From the NCBI GenBank assembly GCA_013327885.1, contig JABUMY010000009.1:124001-188000 (forward strand): a DNA stretch of 64,000 nucleotides, in the 5' to 3' direction. The stretch's first letter is position 1. Each line of letters opens with the position of its first letter. This DNA comes from Flavisolibacter longurius. GTDB lineage: Bacteria > Bacteroidota > Bacteroidia > Chitinophagales > Chitinophagaceae. This document shows positions 17,980-25,298 of this stretch, piece by piece. The notes under the pieces were generated by a model. The model saw only the letters and a list, made by a program, of their open reading frames with translations, was not told the origin of the DNA and did no database searches. Position numbers and translations under genes: made by a program.

Positions 17980-18453
17980 ATGAAAGCAGCAACAGCCAAC
18001 GAAATAAAGCAACGCTTAAAAGAGCTGGATAAAAAAGACCTCATGGATCTTTGTCTCCGGCTTTCGCGTTATAAAAAAGAAAACAAGGAACTGCTGACCT
18101 TTTTGCTTTTTGAATCCGATGACCTGCCGCATTACATCCAAAGTGTAAAAGAAGAACTGGACGAGATCTTTTCGGATGTGAATGCCAGCAGCGTTTTTTT
18201 CGCCAAAAAAACAATTCGCAAGGCCTTACGGACAGCCAACCGTTACATCCGTTATGCCGGCGATAAAACAGCGGAAGCAGAACTGTTGTTGCATTTCTGC
18301 ACCAATTTCCAAGCGTTGAAGCTGGACTGGAAACGCAGCACCCTTTTGTCAAAGATCTATTTTAACCAGCTTAAAAAGGCGGGAGCAGCCATTGACAGTA
18401 TGCACGAGGACCTGCAGTATGATTACCGGCGCACCTACGACCGGTTAAAATAG
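17980..18453 (+). CDS. Hypothetical helical protein
   Basis: A 157-residue, highly charged, Lys/Leu-rich protein (KQRLKELDKKDLMDLCLRLSRY ... KKTIRKALRTANRYIRYAG ... YDYRRTYDRLK). It appears all-helical and has no signal peptide or membrane segment. I do not recognise a named family with confidence. Codon use and amino acid composition resemble the neighbours, a promoter-like element precedes it, and the ORF has no good competitor, so it is probably a real cytoplasmic protein. It may be cotranscribed with the small membrane protein 88 bases downstream. Confidence 0.7.
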   Translation: MKAATANEIKQRLKELDKKDLMDLCLRLSRYKKENKELLTFLLFESDDLPHYIQSVKEELDEIFSDVNASSVFFAKKTIRKALRTANRYIRYAGDKTAEAELLLHFCTNFQALKLDWKRSTLLSKIYFNQLKKAGAAIDSMHEDLQYDYRRTYDRLK

Positions 18454-18541
18454 CAGTTGCCTACCTTGGTACGTTATCTGCATAAAGCAATGCTGAGGCG
18501 TCGGTTTTGTGAAATTGTTTAACGCACCCAAATCAATAAAA

Positions 18542-18724
18542 ATGAATAAGATTTTAGTTGGCGCCCTTGTAACTGCCGCTGTTGCCGGCGCTGTTTGGTA
18601 TCTCTGCGACGAAGAAGGATTTATGGATACGTTTGATGAATTCCGCGACAAGGCCGATGATGCTTTGGGAAAAGTAAAAGATCGCTTCAGCCAGTCTGCT
18701 GAAGATGCTGCGGAAGCTATGTAA
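18542..18724 (+). CDS. Small membrane-anchored protein, YtxH-like
   Basis: 60 residues from the ATG at 18542. An N-terminal hydrophobic helix (KILVGALVTAAVAGAVWYLC) is followed by an acidic amphipathic tail, FDEFRDKADDALGKVKDRFS. This resembles the short YtxH/general-stress-type membrane-anchored helical proteins, but similarity at this length is weak. The in-frame upstream ATG at 18509 would add 11 non-hydrophobic residues ahead of the helix and is less likely. A very strong terminator follows 9 bases after the stop. Confidence 0.7.
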   Translation: MNKILVGALVTAAVAGAVWYLCDEEGFMDTFDEFRDKADDALGKVKDRFSQSAEDAAEAM

Positions 18725-18732
18725 AAAAGTTG

Positions 18733-18766
18733 GAGGCTATCTCATATGTTGGAGATAGCCTCTTTT
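18733..18766 (+). terminator. Strong rho-independent terminator
   Basis: A perfect 11-bp stem, GAGGCTATCTC / GAGATAGCCTC, with an 8-base loop and TTTTC tail, directly follows the 60-residue ORF. Confidence 0.85.
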
Positions 18767-18847
18767 CATTTGAATAGGTATTGGAAAATTATTTCATAAA
18801 TAAGACGCTGAAAGCTCCTCCAAATCTTGTAATGAAAATCGGTTTTA

Positions 18848-18931
18848 AAGCCCGGAGGGCTTCCCTTGAGTAGCCACCGGTGAAACCGGTGGTAACGAGA
18901 AAATGGAAGGTTAATTGACCCCGGAGGGGTC
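18848..18931. repeat. Three-hairpin palindromic repeat, copy 1
   Basis: Three short palindromes occur in order: AAGCCC-GGA-GGGCTT (18848-18862), CCACCGGT-GAA-ACCGGTGG (18874-18892) and GACCCC-GGA-GGGGTC (18917-18931). The whole unit recurs in inverted orientation at 19207-19290, with similar flanks. The 682-base stretch 18725-19406 holds these repeats and an FNR-like dyad. I do not accept the minus-strand ORF running through it as a gene. Confidence 0.85.
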
Positions 18932-19206
18932 TCCCGTTTAATTCCAGCATCATTTCTACGTACGCAATTTTTTCTTCAAACGGAATTCTATTTTCTGTCA
19001 GCAGTTGCGTGCATTCTTCCCTGAAGACTTCAGTTTTTGTACTCCTTGGGTAATTTGATTTCAGCGGAGACCGCATCCTTTTGAGTAACCTGGTGATGTT
19101 ATCGGTTCTTTGTGTTGAAGAAAGAAGAGTTGTCGGTAGGTGGTCATGCAGCTAGAATTGGTTCCAAGAAGGTAATCCCTACTTTTTAAGATTGAAACTA
19201 ATGGGA

Positions 19207-19290
19207 GACCCCTCCGGGGTCAGTTAATCTCTCATTATCATCTACCACCGGTTTCACCGGCGGCTATTGACAGGAAAGCCCTCCGGGCTT
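19207..19290. repeat. Three-hairpin palindromic repeat, copy 2 (inverted)
   Basis: GACCCC-TCC-GGGGTC (19207-19221), CCACCGGT-TTC-ACCGGCGG (19245-19263) and AAGCCC-TCC-GGGCTT (19276-19290) are the reverse complement order of copy 1, with one stem mismatch and diverged spacers. The two copies could fold on each other across about 275 bases or belong to a dispersed REP-like family. Confidence 0.85.
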
Positions 19291-19335
19291 GAGAGAAACA
19301 TGTTACACTTGTACAGGCAGCTTTTATAGAAGCTT

Positions 19336-19353
19336 ACCTGATAAAAATCAGTC
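19336..19353 (+). promoter_or_regulatory. FNR/CRP-type dyad upstream of the oxidase-like gene
   Basis: ACCTGAT-AAAA-ATCAGTC carries the same CTGAT-N4-ATCAG core as the palindrome at 17706-17727. It lies about 55-70 bases before the ATG at 19407, a usual position for an activator of the CRP/FNR family. Confidence 0.45.
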
Positions 19354-19406
19354 ACTTCTTTGAGTGCAGCAAGTGAATCTGGAAACAGATTGGAAGACCT
19401 TTGCAC

Positions 19407-20663
19407 ATGCCCCTTCAAAACAGTGTGGATGAAGCAAAGAAAACCAGGCTACAACAGCAACTGCTGGTGCTCTCATTTGTCAACCTGTTGATGGTAGCCC
19501 TGTTGGGCGTACTGATGAGAGCCTTCCCTTTCCTGCAAAATTTCCCGCTCAATTATAAAAATATTTTACACGGGCACTCGCATTTTGCGTTTACCGGTTG
19601 GGTAATGCTAGTGTTGTTTGTGCTGCTGCTAAAAAACTTTCCTGCACTCAGGGAAAAGGTTGCGGACCGGCACTGGCGCAACATCGCTATCCTGATCGTT
19701 GTGTCAGCTTTTGGTATGCTGGTGGCGTTTCCCCTTCAAGGTTATAAGGCCGTGAGTATCTCTTTTTCCACGCTAGCCATTGCGGCTACGGTTTACCTTG
19801 CCATCGTGGTTACAAGAGCCTTGTCCGCCTGCGAAAGAACAACTTCGCACCGCTTTGTAAAATGGGGGTTGTGGTATGCCGCGTTTTCTTCGCTTGGTCC
19901 TTTTGCCCTGGGACCGCTGATGGCCATGGGCAAAAGCGGCAGCACACTTTATTTCGACGCTATTTATTTTTACCTGCACTTCCAGTACAATGGCTTTTTT
20001 ACATTTATGGTGCTGGCCCTGCTGTACCGCAAACTGGAACAAAAAGGTTTTGCCAGACATGGCAAGCTTGTTTTCTTTTTACTTCATACGGCATTGCTGC
20101 CAGCGTATGCGCTGTCCGTGTTGTGGCATCAACCACCAGCGCTCTTCTATTGGGTGGGTGGTGCCGCAGCTGTACTGCAGCTTGCCGGTGTTTTTTATCT
20201 TTTGAAAGACATACAAAAGGGGAGAGGGGCAACTTCTTTTTTGTTGCAGCTTTCGCTGGCGGCACTGGTTATAAAATCATTGCTGCAGGTGGCAAGCGCT
20301 TTTCCAACTGTAGCACAACTGGCTTACGAGCAACGCAATTTTGTGATCGCTTACCTGCACCTGGTCCTATTGGGATTCGTTACACTTTTTGTGTTTGATG
20401 CAGTGTTGCTGCGTAGTAAATGCACACGCTGGGGACTCATCTTTTTTCTTTTCTCCTTCTTCAGCACGGAAAGCTTGTTGGTGCTGCAAGCTGCCGGCGG
20501 TATCTTCTCTTTTCGCATCCCGTTTTACCCGGAGATCATCCTTGGGTGCAGTCTATTTTTCCCCGTCGGAGTGGCTTTCCTAGTAAAAAGTTTTCTTGTA
20601 AAGCAGGCTTCACCAACCAATCTTTCCCGGCATAAAAAAGAAATGCCGGGAACCCTGCTTTAA
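19407..20663 (+). CDS. Heme-copper-oxidase-like polytopic membrane protein
   Basis: About 418 residues with roughly 11-12 predicted helices; the ATG at 19407 is preferred over a TTG six bases earlier. It is a clear paralog of the protein encoded at 28505-29758. Both share GHSHFAF-x-GW, a YxxLHFQYNGFF segment, LxWH, and YLHLVLLGFV, so at least four helix-borne His residues are conserved. Such proteins beside Bacteroidota nos genes are usually described as cytochrome c/quinol oxidase subunit I-like. Whether they bind heme and copper, reduce NO, or act in electron transfer to NosZ is not known. An FNR-type dyad precedes it. Confidence 0.7.
   Translation: MPLQNSVDEAKKTRLQQQLLVLSFVNLLMVALLGVLMRAFPFLQNFPLNYKNILHGHSHFAFTGWVMLVLFVLLLKNFPALREKVADRHWRNIAILIVVSAFGMLVAFPLQGYKAVSISFSTLAIAATVYLAIVVTRALSACERTTSHRFVKWGLWYAAFSSLGPFALGPLMAMGKSGSTLYFDAIYFYLHFQYNGFFTFMVLALLYRKLEQKGFARHGKLVFFLLHTALLPAYALSVLWHQPPALFYWVGGAAAVLQLAGVFYLLKDIQKGRGATSFLLQLSLAALVIKSLLQVASAFPTVAQLAYEQRNFVIAYLHLVLLGFVTLFVFDAVLLRSKCTRWGLIFFLFSFFSTESLLVLQAAGGIFSFRIPFYPEIILGCSLFFPVGVAFLVKSFLVKQASPTNLSRHKKEMPGTLL
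20624..20652 (+). terminator. Hairpin inside the 3' end of the oxidase-like gene
   Basis: A perfect 10-bp inverted repeat, TTCCCGGCAT / ATGCCGGGAA, with a 9-base A-rich loop lies within the last 14 codons. It is flanked by AAGCAGG / CCTGCTT that extend the fold. No T tract follows, so this may stabilise or terminate the mRNA end rather than act as a classic terminator. Confidence 0.45.
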
Positions 20664-20724
20664 TTGCATTGGTTACCGGCATAAACGAAACAGCGTTTCT
20701 AGTAGCGCTTTATAGCAACTGGGC

Positions 20725-21492
20725 CTACAAATCTTTTTTATTGAACGAGCGAATGGCCAGCAGCAGCGGCGCTGCGATCCAGACCAGCATTATGCCCAGG
20801 GTATAGAGCAACCCTGCCTGGCTGCCAAAAAAATCTTTGTACACGGCACCGGTATAACCCATCAAGGCACTTACATCCATTTGCAGCATCAGGTAAATAC
20901 GACCCAAGTCAATGGGGTTGAAAGAAGACAACGCAAGAATGATCTTCTCCAGCGGGTAATCTGAAAAGGTAAACAACACCAGCAGGAGCAGGCCATCGAA
21001 GATGAGGGCAAAATAAAACCAAAGAAGAAGCGCAGCGCCAATGCCCCGGGCCTTGTCCCGCGATTTAATAGAAGCCAAAAAAGCAATAGCGGTAAACACA
21101 AGCGTCAGCAGGCTGCCTACAAGTAGCAAGGCCAGTCCTGTGCTATCGAAATTGTATAGCAGCACCGGGATGCCAACACCTACCAAAAAAGCAGTTACGA
21201 GTGATGAGCCGATGCCCGCAAATTCGCTGAGCAAAACCTTTCGGCGGCTGATAGGTTGCGTCAGCATCAGTTCAATAAATTCGTAAGAGTTATACCAGTG
21301 AATGGTGGAGAATACCATGCTCACCAGGGGAACAACAATGAGCACAATGTTGAGCAAGCTTAACACGGCTTTGCTGCTGTTTACTTCCATTTGGAAAAGC
21401 GAGAACGAAACCAGGAGAAGAAAGGCCGTATAGGCAATCACCACCCTGTTGCGGAGAATATCGTATAGAACGTATTTGGATAGTTTAAGCAT
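20725..21492 (-). CDS. nosY: NosY-type ABC transporter permease
   Basis: A 255-residue ABC-2 permease with about six helices: VLYDILRNRVVIAYTAFLLLV, SLLNIVLIVVPLVSMVFSTIHWYNSYEFIELMLTQPI (split here by a loop), and a C-terminal LLYTLGIMLVWIAAPLLLAI. The motif NSYEFIELMLTQPISRRKV is typical of NosY. With NosF and NosD it forms the transporter system needed for copper-site (CuZ) assembly in nitrous oxide reductase; the transported sulfur species is not established. It is the last gene of the minus-strand nos operon, separated from nosF by a 96-base gap filled by a heptad hairpin repeat. Confidence 0.93.
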   Translation of the reverse strand: MLKLSKYVLYDILRNRVVIAYTAFLLLVSFSLFQMEVNSSKAVLSLLNIVLIVVPLVSMVFSTIHWYNSYEFIELMLTQPISRRKVLLSEFAGIGSSLVTAFLVGVGIPVLLYNFDSTGLALLLVGSLLTLVFTAIAFLASIKSRDKARGIGAALLLWFYFALIFDGLLLLVLFTFSDYPLEKIILALSSFNPIDLGRIYLMLQMDVSALMGYTGAVYKDFFGSQAGLLYTLGIMLVWIAAPLLLAIRSFNKKDL

Positions 21493-21506
21493 GGCGAAAC
21501 GTTTTC

Positions 21507-21588
21507 GTGAGTGGTGAGTGGTCAGTGGTGAGTTGCGCAGCTTTCGTTTTTCTGTCAGCCCTATTCACTACTCACCATTCACCACTCA
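21507..21588. repeat. Inverted heptad cassette (four direct plus four inverted 7-mers)
   Basis: GTGAGTG, GTGAGTG, GTCAGTG and GTGAGTT lie at 21507-21534. After about 28 bases come inverted heptads of the same kind in the CACTACTCACCATTCACCAC region (to 21588), able to form a long hairpin. The same design, with GTCAGTG again as third unit, occurs at 52786-52852. It fills the nosF-nosY gap. Confidence 0.85.
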
Positions 21589-22332
21589 TTATTTTGCTAT
21601 TTTCAGTTGATTCAATTCTTTTGGCTTTATGCCATAGCGCATAAAATAGGCAATGGCTTTTCCCAGTTTGTCTTCGCCGGTAAGGGCAAAAAGATTTTGC
21701 AGGGTTTTGTAAAACACCACCTGGCCATCCTGCAGGTACAACACATCGGTGGTCAGTTCTTCCAGGTCGGTAAGAATGTGCGATGTAATAAGAATAAGCT
21801 TTCCTTTCCCTTTTTCCTTCACGATCTTTTCCTTGAGCGTTTCCGACGAAAGTGGGTCCAAGCCTGCCGTTGGCTCGTCAAGGATCAATACATCCGCATC
21901 AAACATAAAGGCCAGCGCCGCACTTACTTTTTGCCTTGTACCACCCGACAAACCTTTCATCGGTTTTTCAAGCATGGTGTTCAGCTTAAAGCTGTGGAAC
22001 AATTCTTCATCCAGTTGCTGCGGGTCGCTGTGCAGGTTTTTCATCATGCTGAACAACTGCCCAATGGTCATGTTGTCCGGGTAGCGGCCGATCTGCGGCA
22101 TATAACCAATGTTGCGACGGTAGGCGATGTCTTTTTCCACCGGCACGCCATTGAACGTTATCTTACCGGCATCGGGCTTTACCAGGCCCAGGATACTTTT
22201 GATCAGCGTTGTTTTGCCTGAGCCGTTGGGACCTATCAGCGATATCACCTGGCCTTTTTTAAATTCCACCGATATATCGTGCAGGGCCTGCAGCTTTTTA
22301 AAGCGCTTCTGAAGTTTTTCTATTTGTATCAT
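21589..22332 (-). CDS. nosF: NosF-type ABC transporter ATP-binding protein
   Basis: A 247-residue ATPase that powers the NosDFY system for maturation of nitrous oxide reductase. Walker A is GPNGSGKTTLIKSILGL at about 33-49, the Q-loop is in YMPQIGRYPDNM, the signature is GLSGGTRQKVSAALAFM, and Walker B is VLILDEPTAGLDPLS. The switch His is in ITSHILTDLEEL. The short C-terminal extension LTGEDKLGKAIAYFMRYGI is normal for NosF. Its start overlaps the nosD stop by 4 bases, indicating translational coupling. Confidence 0.96.
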   Translation of the reverse strand: MIQIEKLQKRFKKLQALHDISVEFKKGQVISLIGPNGSGKTTLIKSILGLVKPDAGKITFNGVPVEKDIAYRRNIGYMPQIGRYPDNMTIGQLFSMMKNLHSDPQQLDEELFHSFKLNTMLEKPMKGLSGGTRQKVSAALAFMFDADVLILDEPTAGLDPLSSETLKEKIVKEKGKGKLILITSHILTDLEELTTDVLYLQDGQVVFYKTLQNLFALTGEDKLGKAIAYFMRYGIKPKELNQLKIAK

Positions 22333-23561
22333 CTCCTGATCATTTTCATTACCGGTGCTTCATCCACGAGGTTTTCGGGTGTAAGGCTGGGAATGGCTTT
22401 TTCGGCCTTGTCCAGCAGCGTCACCATAAAGCTTCGCATGAGAATCACCGCGTTTGGGTTTTGTTCTATTACCATCGAATACATACTCACCGGGTGGTAA
22501 GGCACATCGCCCAGTCCATCGCGGGTCATATCGTATCCTTCGTATTTATCCCAGTAATTGTTTACAAAACGGTTTAGCGTTAAGCTTCCATTGGTCGCCA
22601 CATCAAAGGTGTTGGCAGTAAAATTATTTTGCTGCATTAGGTTGTCGTCGCAACTGGCCTGAATGCGCAGAGCCCAGCCGTTGTTGCGAAAATCGTTGCC
22701 CGAAACATCAATGCGGTTGGTGGTCTCCATCAGCACGCCTACCGTATTGGTGTCAAACGTGTTGCTAATGATCTGCGAGTCGTTGATCTCTTTCAGCAGG
22801 AGGCCATAGGCATTGGCGCCCCAGTTCTGCTCAAAATGGTTGCTGTGCATCAGTACGTGGTGCGAATACATCACAGCCACGCCGGCACCGTTACCGGTAA
22901 ACGTGTTACCGATATAACCATTGTTGTTGGAGAACATGAAATGTAGTCCGTACCGGATGTTGTTAAAGCTGTTGTTGTCTTCAATGATCGAATGCGTGAC
23001 AAATTCAAAATAGATCCCGTCGCGGTGACCCTGGATGGTGTTGCCTTTTACCAGGATGTTCTCACACTTCCAGAGATGAATGCCATTGCCGGAAGATTGT
23101 TCGTTAACGGCAACGCCATTGATAATGTTGTTACGCACCACGCTATAGGTGGAGTTGGCAATGTGAATGGCAAAATACGAATGGTCGATGACGTTATTTT
23201 CTACCAACACAAACGAGGCATCCACCAGCTTGATGGAAGCATAATCGTTCATGCTGGAATAGCCGGCGTTTTGAAACCTAATTCCTTTCACCACTATGCT
23301 TTGACCACTGATGGTAAGGATCTCGTTCTTGTTTTCTCCATCCAGCACAGCGCCTTCTTCGCCAATAAAAAAAACAGATTTTGTCAACTGCAGGTTGCCT
23401 TCTTTGTAAACGCCTTTTTTCAGTAGCACCGTATCGCCGGTGGTAGCAAGTTCAAATGCTTCCCGGACGGTTTTTACAGCTTCACTGCCACCTACCGGTA
23501 TAGTTCGCGAAAAGCCCTGTGCAGCGAAAAGAAAAAGGAGTATGGTCAGGAGTTGTTTCAT
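22329..23561 (-). CDS. nosD: NosD, periplasmic nitrous oxide reductase maturation protein
   Basis: A 410-residue exported protein with signal peptide MKQLLTILLFLFAAQGFSRT. It carries a right-handed parallel beta-helix of repeated carbohydrate-binding/sugar-hydrolase-type units (VENNVIDHSYFAIHIANST, VVRNNIINGVAVNEQ, LVKGNTIQGHRDGIYFEFV, LMHSNHFEQNWGANAYGLL). Near the C-terminus, NNYWDKYEGYDMTRDGLGD is characteristic of NosD. It works with NosF and NosY in building the CuZ centre. The gene lies 15 bases after nosL and overlaps nosF by 4 bases. Confidence 0.96.
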   Translation of the reverse strand: MKQLLTILLFLFAAQGFSRTIPVGGSEAVKTVREAFELATTGDTVLLKKGVYKEGNLQLTKSVFFIGEEGAVLDGENKNEILTISGQSIVVKGIRFQNAGYSSMNDYASIKLVDASFVLVENNVIDHSYFAIHIANSTYSVVRNNIINGVAVNEQSSGNGIHLWKCENILVKGNTIQGHRDGIYFEFVTHSIIEDNNSFNNIRYGLHFMFSNNNGYIGNTFTGNGAGVAVMYSHHVLMHSNHFEQNWGANAYGLLLKEINDSQIISNTFDTNTVGVLMETTNRIDVSGNDFRNNGWALRIQASCDDNLMQQNNFTANTFDVATNGSLTLNRFVNNYWDKYEGYDMTRDGLGDVPYHPVSMYSMVIEQNPNAVILMRSFMVTLLDKAEKAIPSLTPENLVDEAPVMKMIRR

Positions 23562-23576
23562 GAAGCGAGGAATGCT

Positions 23577-24614
23577 TTAGGGTGTCAAAACAGTTTTCCA
23601 GTCTTTTACAGTGCCGCCTGTTTGCCCTGCTGCTTTTGATGCGGCTTCTTTGCCGGCAAAGGCAGCCGTGTTGCTGTTCATGGGGCTTTTAAGTTGCGCA
23701 CTGGTAACAAAGGCAGCTTCTTCTACCGGTATAAAACGCGAAGCATCGTTGTAATCAACGGCAAGCGCCTGCCCGATCTCGTCCTGGCTGATCTTCTTCT
23801 TGTTAATATAATTGGTAATGCAATGAAGATCGTCAAACTTATAAATGCGTCCTTTTTTGGTAATGATCTCGGCGCCAAACTGCGGTTCCATAATGGTCAT
23901 CATGCAATCGGCACAAAGGTCTTTGCCTACGACAAAAGGTTCGGGTTGGGTGTTACAAGAAGTGGCCAGCATAACGGTTGCTATGGCAACGGCGATCTTA
24001 CTGGCAGATTTTGTTTTTGCTACCGGTGAGGCTTGCACGTTTTTACGGTTCTTGTACCATTCGTAAAAATAAACAAGGAAGAAAATGGCCCCGGCAACCG
24101 TGATGATCCACCCGCCTGTATCGGGATAAGAATAGGCGTCGAAGTTCAGCAAGGTCTTGTGGCCGATAACAGGAGGCTGGTAGCTAAAGCCAGGTACTTT
24201 AATGGCAGCGTTGGGGTCAAGGTCGTGGCCATAATCGTATCCCCACTGGTAAAAATCATACAGGGCTGCGCCGGCCAAAATAGCCGTCAGCACCAGCAGG
24301 GAAAGTAAAAGCTTGCGGGTGCCAACAAAAGCCACCAGTAAGCCGTAAGCAATAAAACCGGCAAGGATGTATTTCATGTAACCAAATTCGGGAAACATGT
24401 CGGCACTGATATGCTTCATGCCAATGTAGTGGTTAAGGCCGTTGATGATGTCTACCTGGCCGGAAAATTTTGTCAGCCAGATATTCATTTGTAGTCCTTC
24501 GGGATACTGCGGAGCAATAAGGTAAATGGCCCATACGGGTAAGAAGAAAACTGCGATCATTCCTGCCGATGCAACTGCAATCAGTATTCTTGAAATTGTG
24601 CTCATCTTTTTCAT
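23577..24614 (-). CDS. nosL: NosL-type copper protein fused to an N-terminal membrane domain
   Basis: A 345-residue protein. The N-terminal ~200 residues are a membrane module: a helix at about 10-33, further helices around 85-125 (FGYMKYILAGFIAYGLLVAF, LLLSLLVLTAILAGAALYDF) and around 168-186, with periplasmic loops containing DYGHDLDPNAAI. A linker and helix VAIATVMLATSCNTQ lead into a NosL domain. That domain has CADCMMTI (copper-site Cys/Met), FGAEIITKKGRIYKFDDLHC, and DASRFIPVEEAAFV. NosL delivers Cu(I) to NosZ. In proteobacterial systems NosL is a short lipoprotein; here a lipobox-like ATSC sits internally. One continuous frame, no frameshift seen. Fifteen bases precede nosD. Confidence 0.88.
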   Translation of the reverse strand: MKKMSTISRILIAVASAGMIAVFFLPVWAIYLIAPQYPEGLQMNIWLTKFSGQVDIINGLNHYIGMKHISADMFPEFGYMKYILAGFIAYGLLVAFVGTRKLLLSLLVLTAILAGAALYDFYQWGYDYGHDLDPNAAIKVPGFSYQPPVIGHKTLLNFDAYSYPDTGGWIITVAGAIFFLVYFYEWYKNRKNVQASPVAKTKSASKIAVAIATVMLATSCNTQPEPFVVGKDLCADCMMTIMEPQFGAEIITKKGRIYKFDDLHCITNYINKKKISQDEIGQALAVDYNDASRFIPVEEAAFVTSAQLKSPMNSNTAAFAGKEAASKAAGQTGGTVKDWKTVLTP

Positions 24615-24634
24615 GCGATCGGAATTTTAAAAAC

Positions 24635-24659
24635 AACCCGGGGTGTGTGGCCCCGGGTT
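24635..24659 (-). terminator. Terminator after the fasciclin gene
   Basis: A perfect 9-bp GC-rich stem, AACCCGGGG / CCCCGGGTT, with a 7-base loop is followed on the minus strand by GTTTTTAAAAT. It sits between the fasciclin gene and nosL, so nosLDFY expression would depend on readthrough or its own promoter. Confidence 0.75.
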
Positions 24660-24666
24660 TGTTTGA

Positions 24667-25224
24667 TTAGTTAGCCGGCGGTAACAGTACAGCATCTATC
24701 ACATGAATGATGCCATTTGAAGCCGGGATGCTGGCTACCACGGTAGCGCTGTTGTTGATCTTTATTTTGCCATCGGCGCCTTTGCTGATGGTGATGTTGC
24801 CACCGTTCACCTGGTTCAGGGTTTGTCCGTCCTGCATCAGGGTTGTGCTCAGGTTACCTACATACACGTGGTATTGTAAAATGTCCTGGAGCTTTTCTTT
24901 GTTCTCTGCTTTCATCAGGTCGTCCACCGTACCAGCAGGCAGCTTGTCAAACGCAGCATTCACCGGTGCAAACACCGTAAAGGGACCTGCATTGGAAAGT
25001 GCATTCACCAGCTCGGCTTTTTTAACGGCGGCCACAAGCGTGGTGTGATCGGGAGAACCTGCCGCCACTTTTACCACATCTTTGGCGGATTCATTGTCGA
25101 CAACAGATTCCTGGCCGCCGCTTTTGGCTGCTTCGGTTTCGGTGGTTGCCGTTGTTTCTGTTGTGCCGGAATTACAGGCCAACAGAAAGAAAGAGGCCAT
25201 TGCAAATACAAAAATTTTTTTCAT
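24667..25224 (-). CDS. Fasciclin (FAS1) domain lipoprotein in the nos operon
   Basis: A 185-residue lipoprotein: signal MKKIFVFAMASFFLLAC with the lipid-attached Cys at 17, then a Thr/Glu/Ala-rich spacer to about residue 50. A single FAS1 domain follows, containing DHTTLVAAVKKAELVNALS, GPFTVFAPVNAAFDKLPAGT, LQDILQYHVYVGNL, and the closing NGIIHVIDAVLLPP. FAS1 domains mediate adhesion or protein contacts at the envelope. It lies 74 bases after nosZ and is cut off from nosL by a terminator, so it is probably cotranscribed with nosZ. A role in N2O reduction is not established. Confidence 0.93.
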   Translation of the reverse strand: MKKIFVFAMASFFLLACNSGTTETTATTETEAAKSGGQESVVDNESAKDVVKVAAGSPDHTTLVAAVKKAELVNALSNAGPFTVFAPVNAAFDKLPAGTVDDLMKAENKEKLQDILQYHVYVGNLSTTLMQDGQTLNQVNGGNITISKGADGKIKINNSATVVASIPASNGIIHVIDAVLLPPAN

Positions 25225-25246
25225 AAAACAGCGTTATTGAAAGCTG

Positions 25247-25283
25247 TCCCGCTGCAGGGTTTTTACACGCCGTTGCAGCGGGA
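25247..25283 (-). promoter_or_regulatory. Intercistronic hairpin between nosZ and the fasciclin gene
   Basis: A perfect 10-bp inverted repeat, TCCCGCTGCA / TGCAGCGGGA, with a 17-base loop lies in the 74-base gap. It has no T tract on the minus strand. It could protect the nosZ mRNA 3' end or attenuate downstream transcription. Confidence 0.55.
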
Positions 25284-25298
25284 TGCTTCGGTTAATTG

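Noticed and set aside
18789-19076. 95-codon minus-strand ORF
   Set aside because: Much of its translation comes from the palindromic repeat (GRPLRGQ, FTGGYSREALRALKP). It lacks a domain, promoter or conserved feature, so I treat it as an accident of the repeat.
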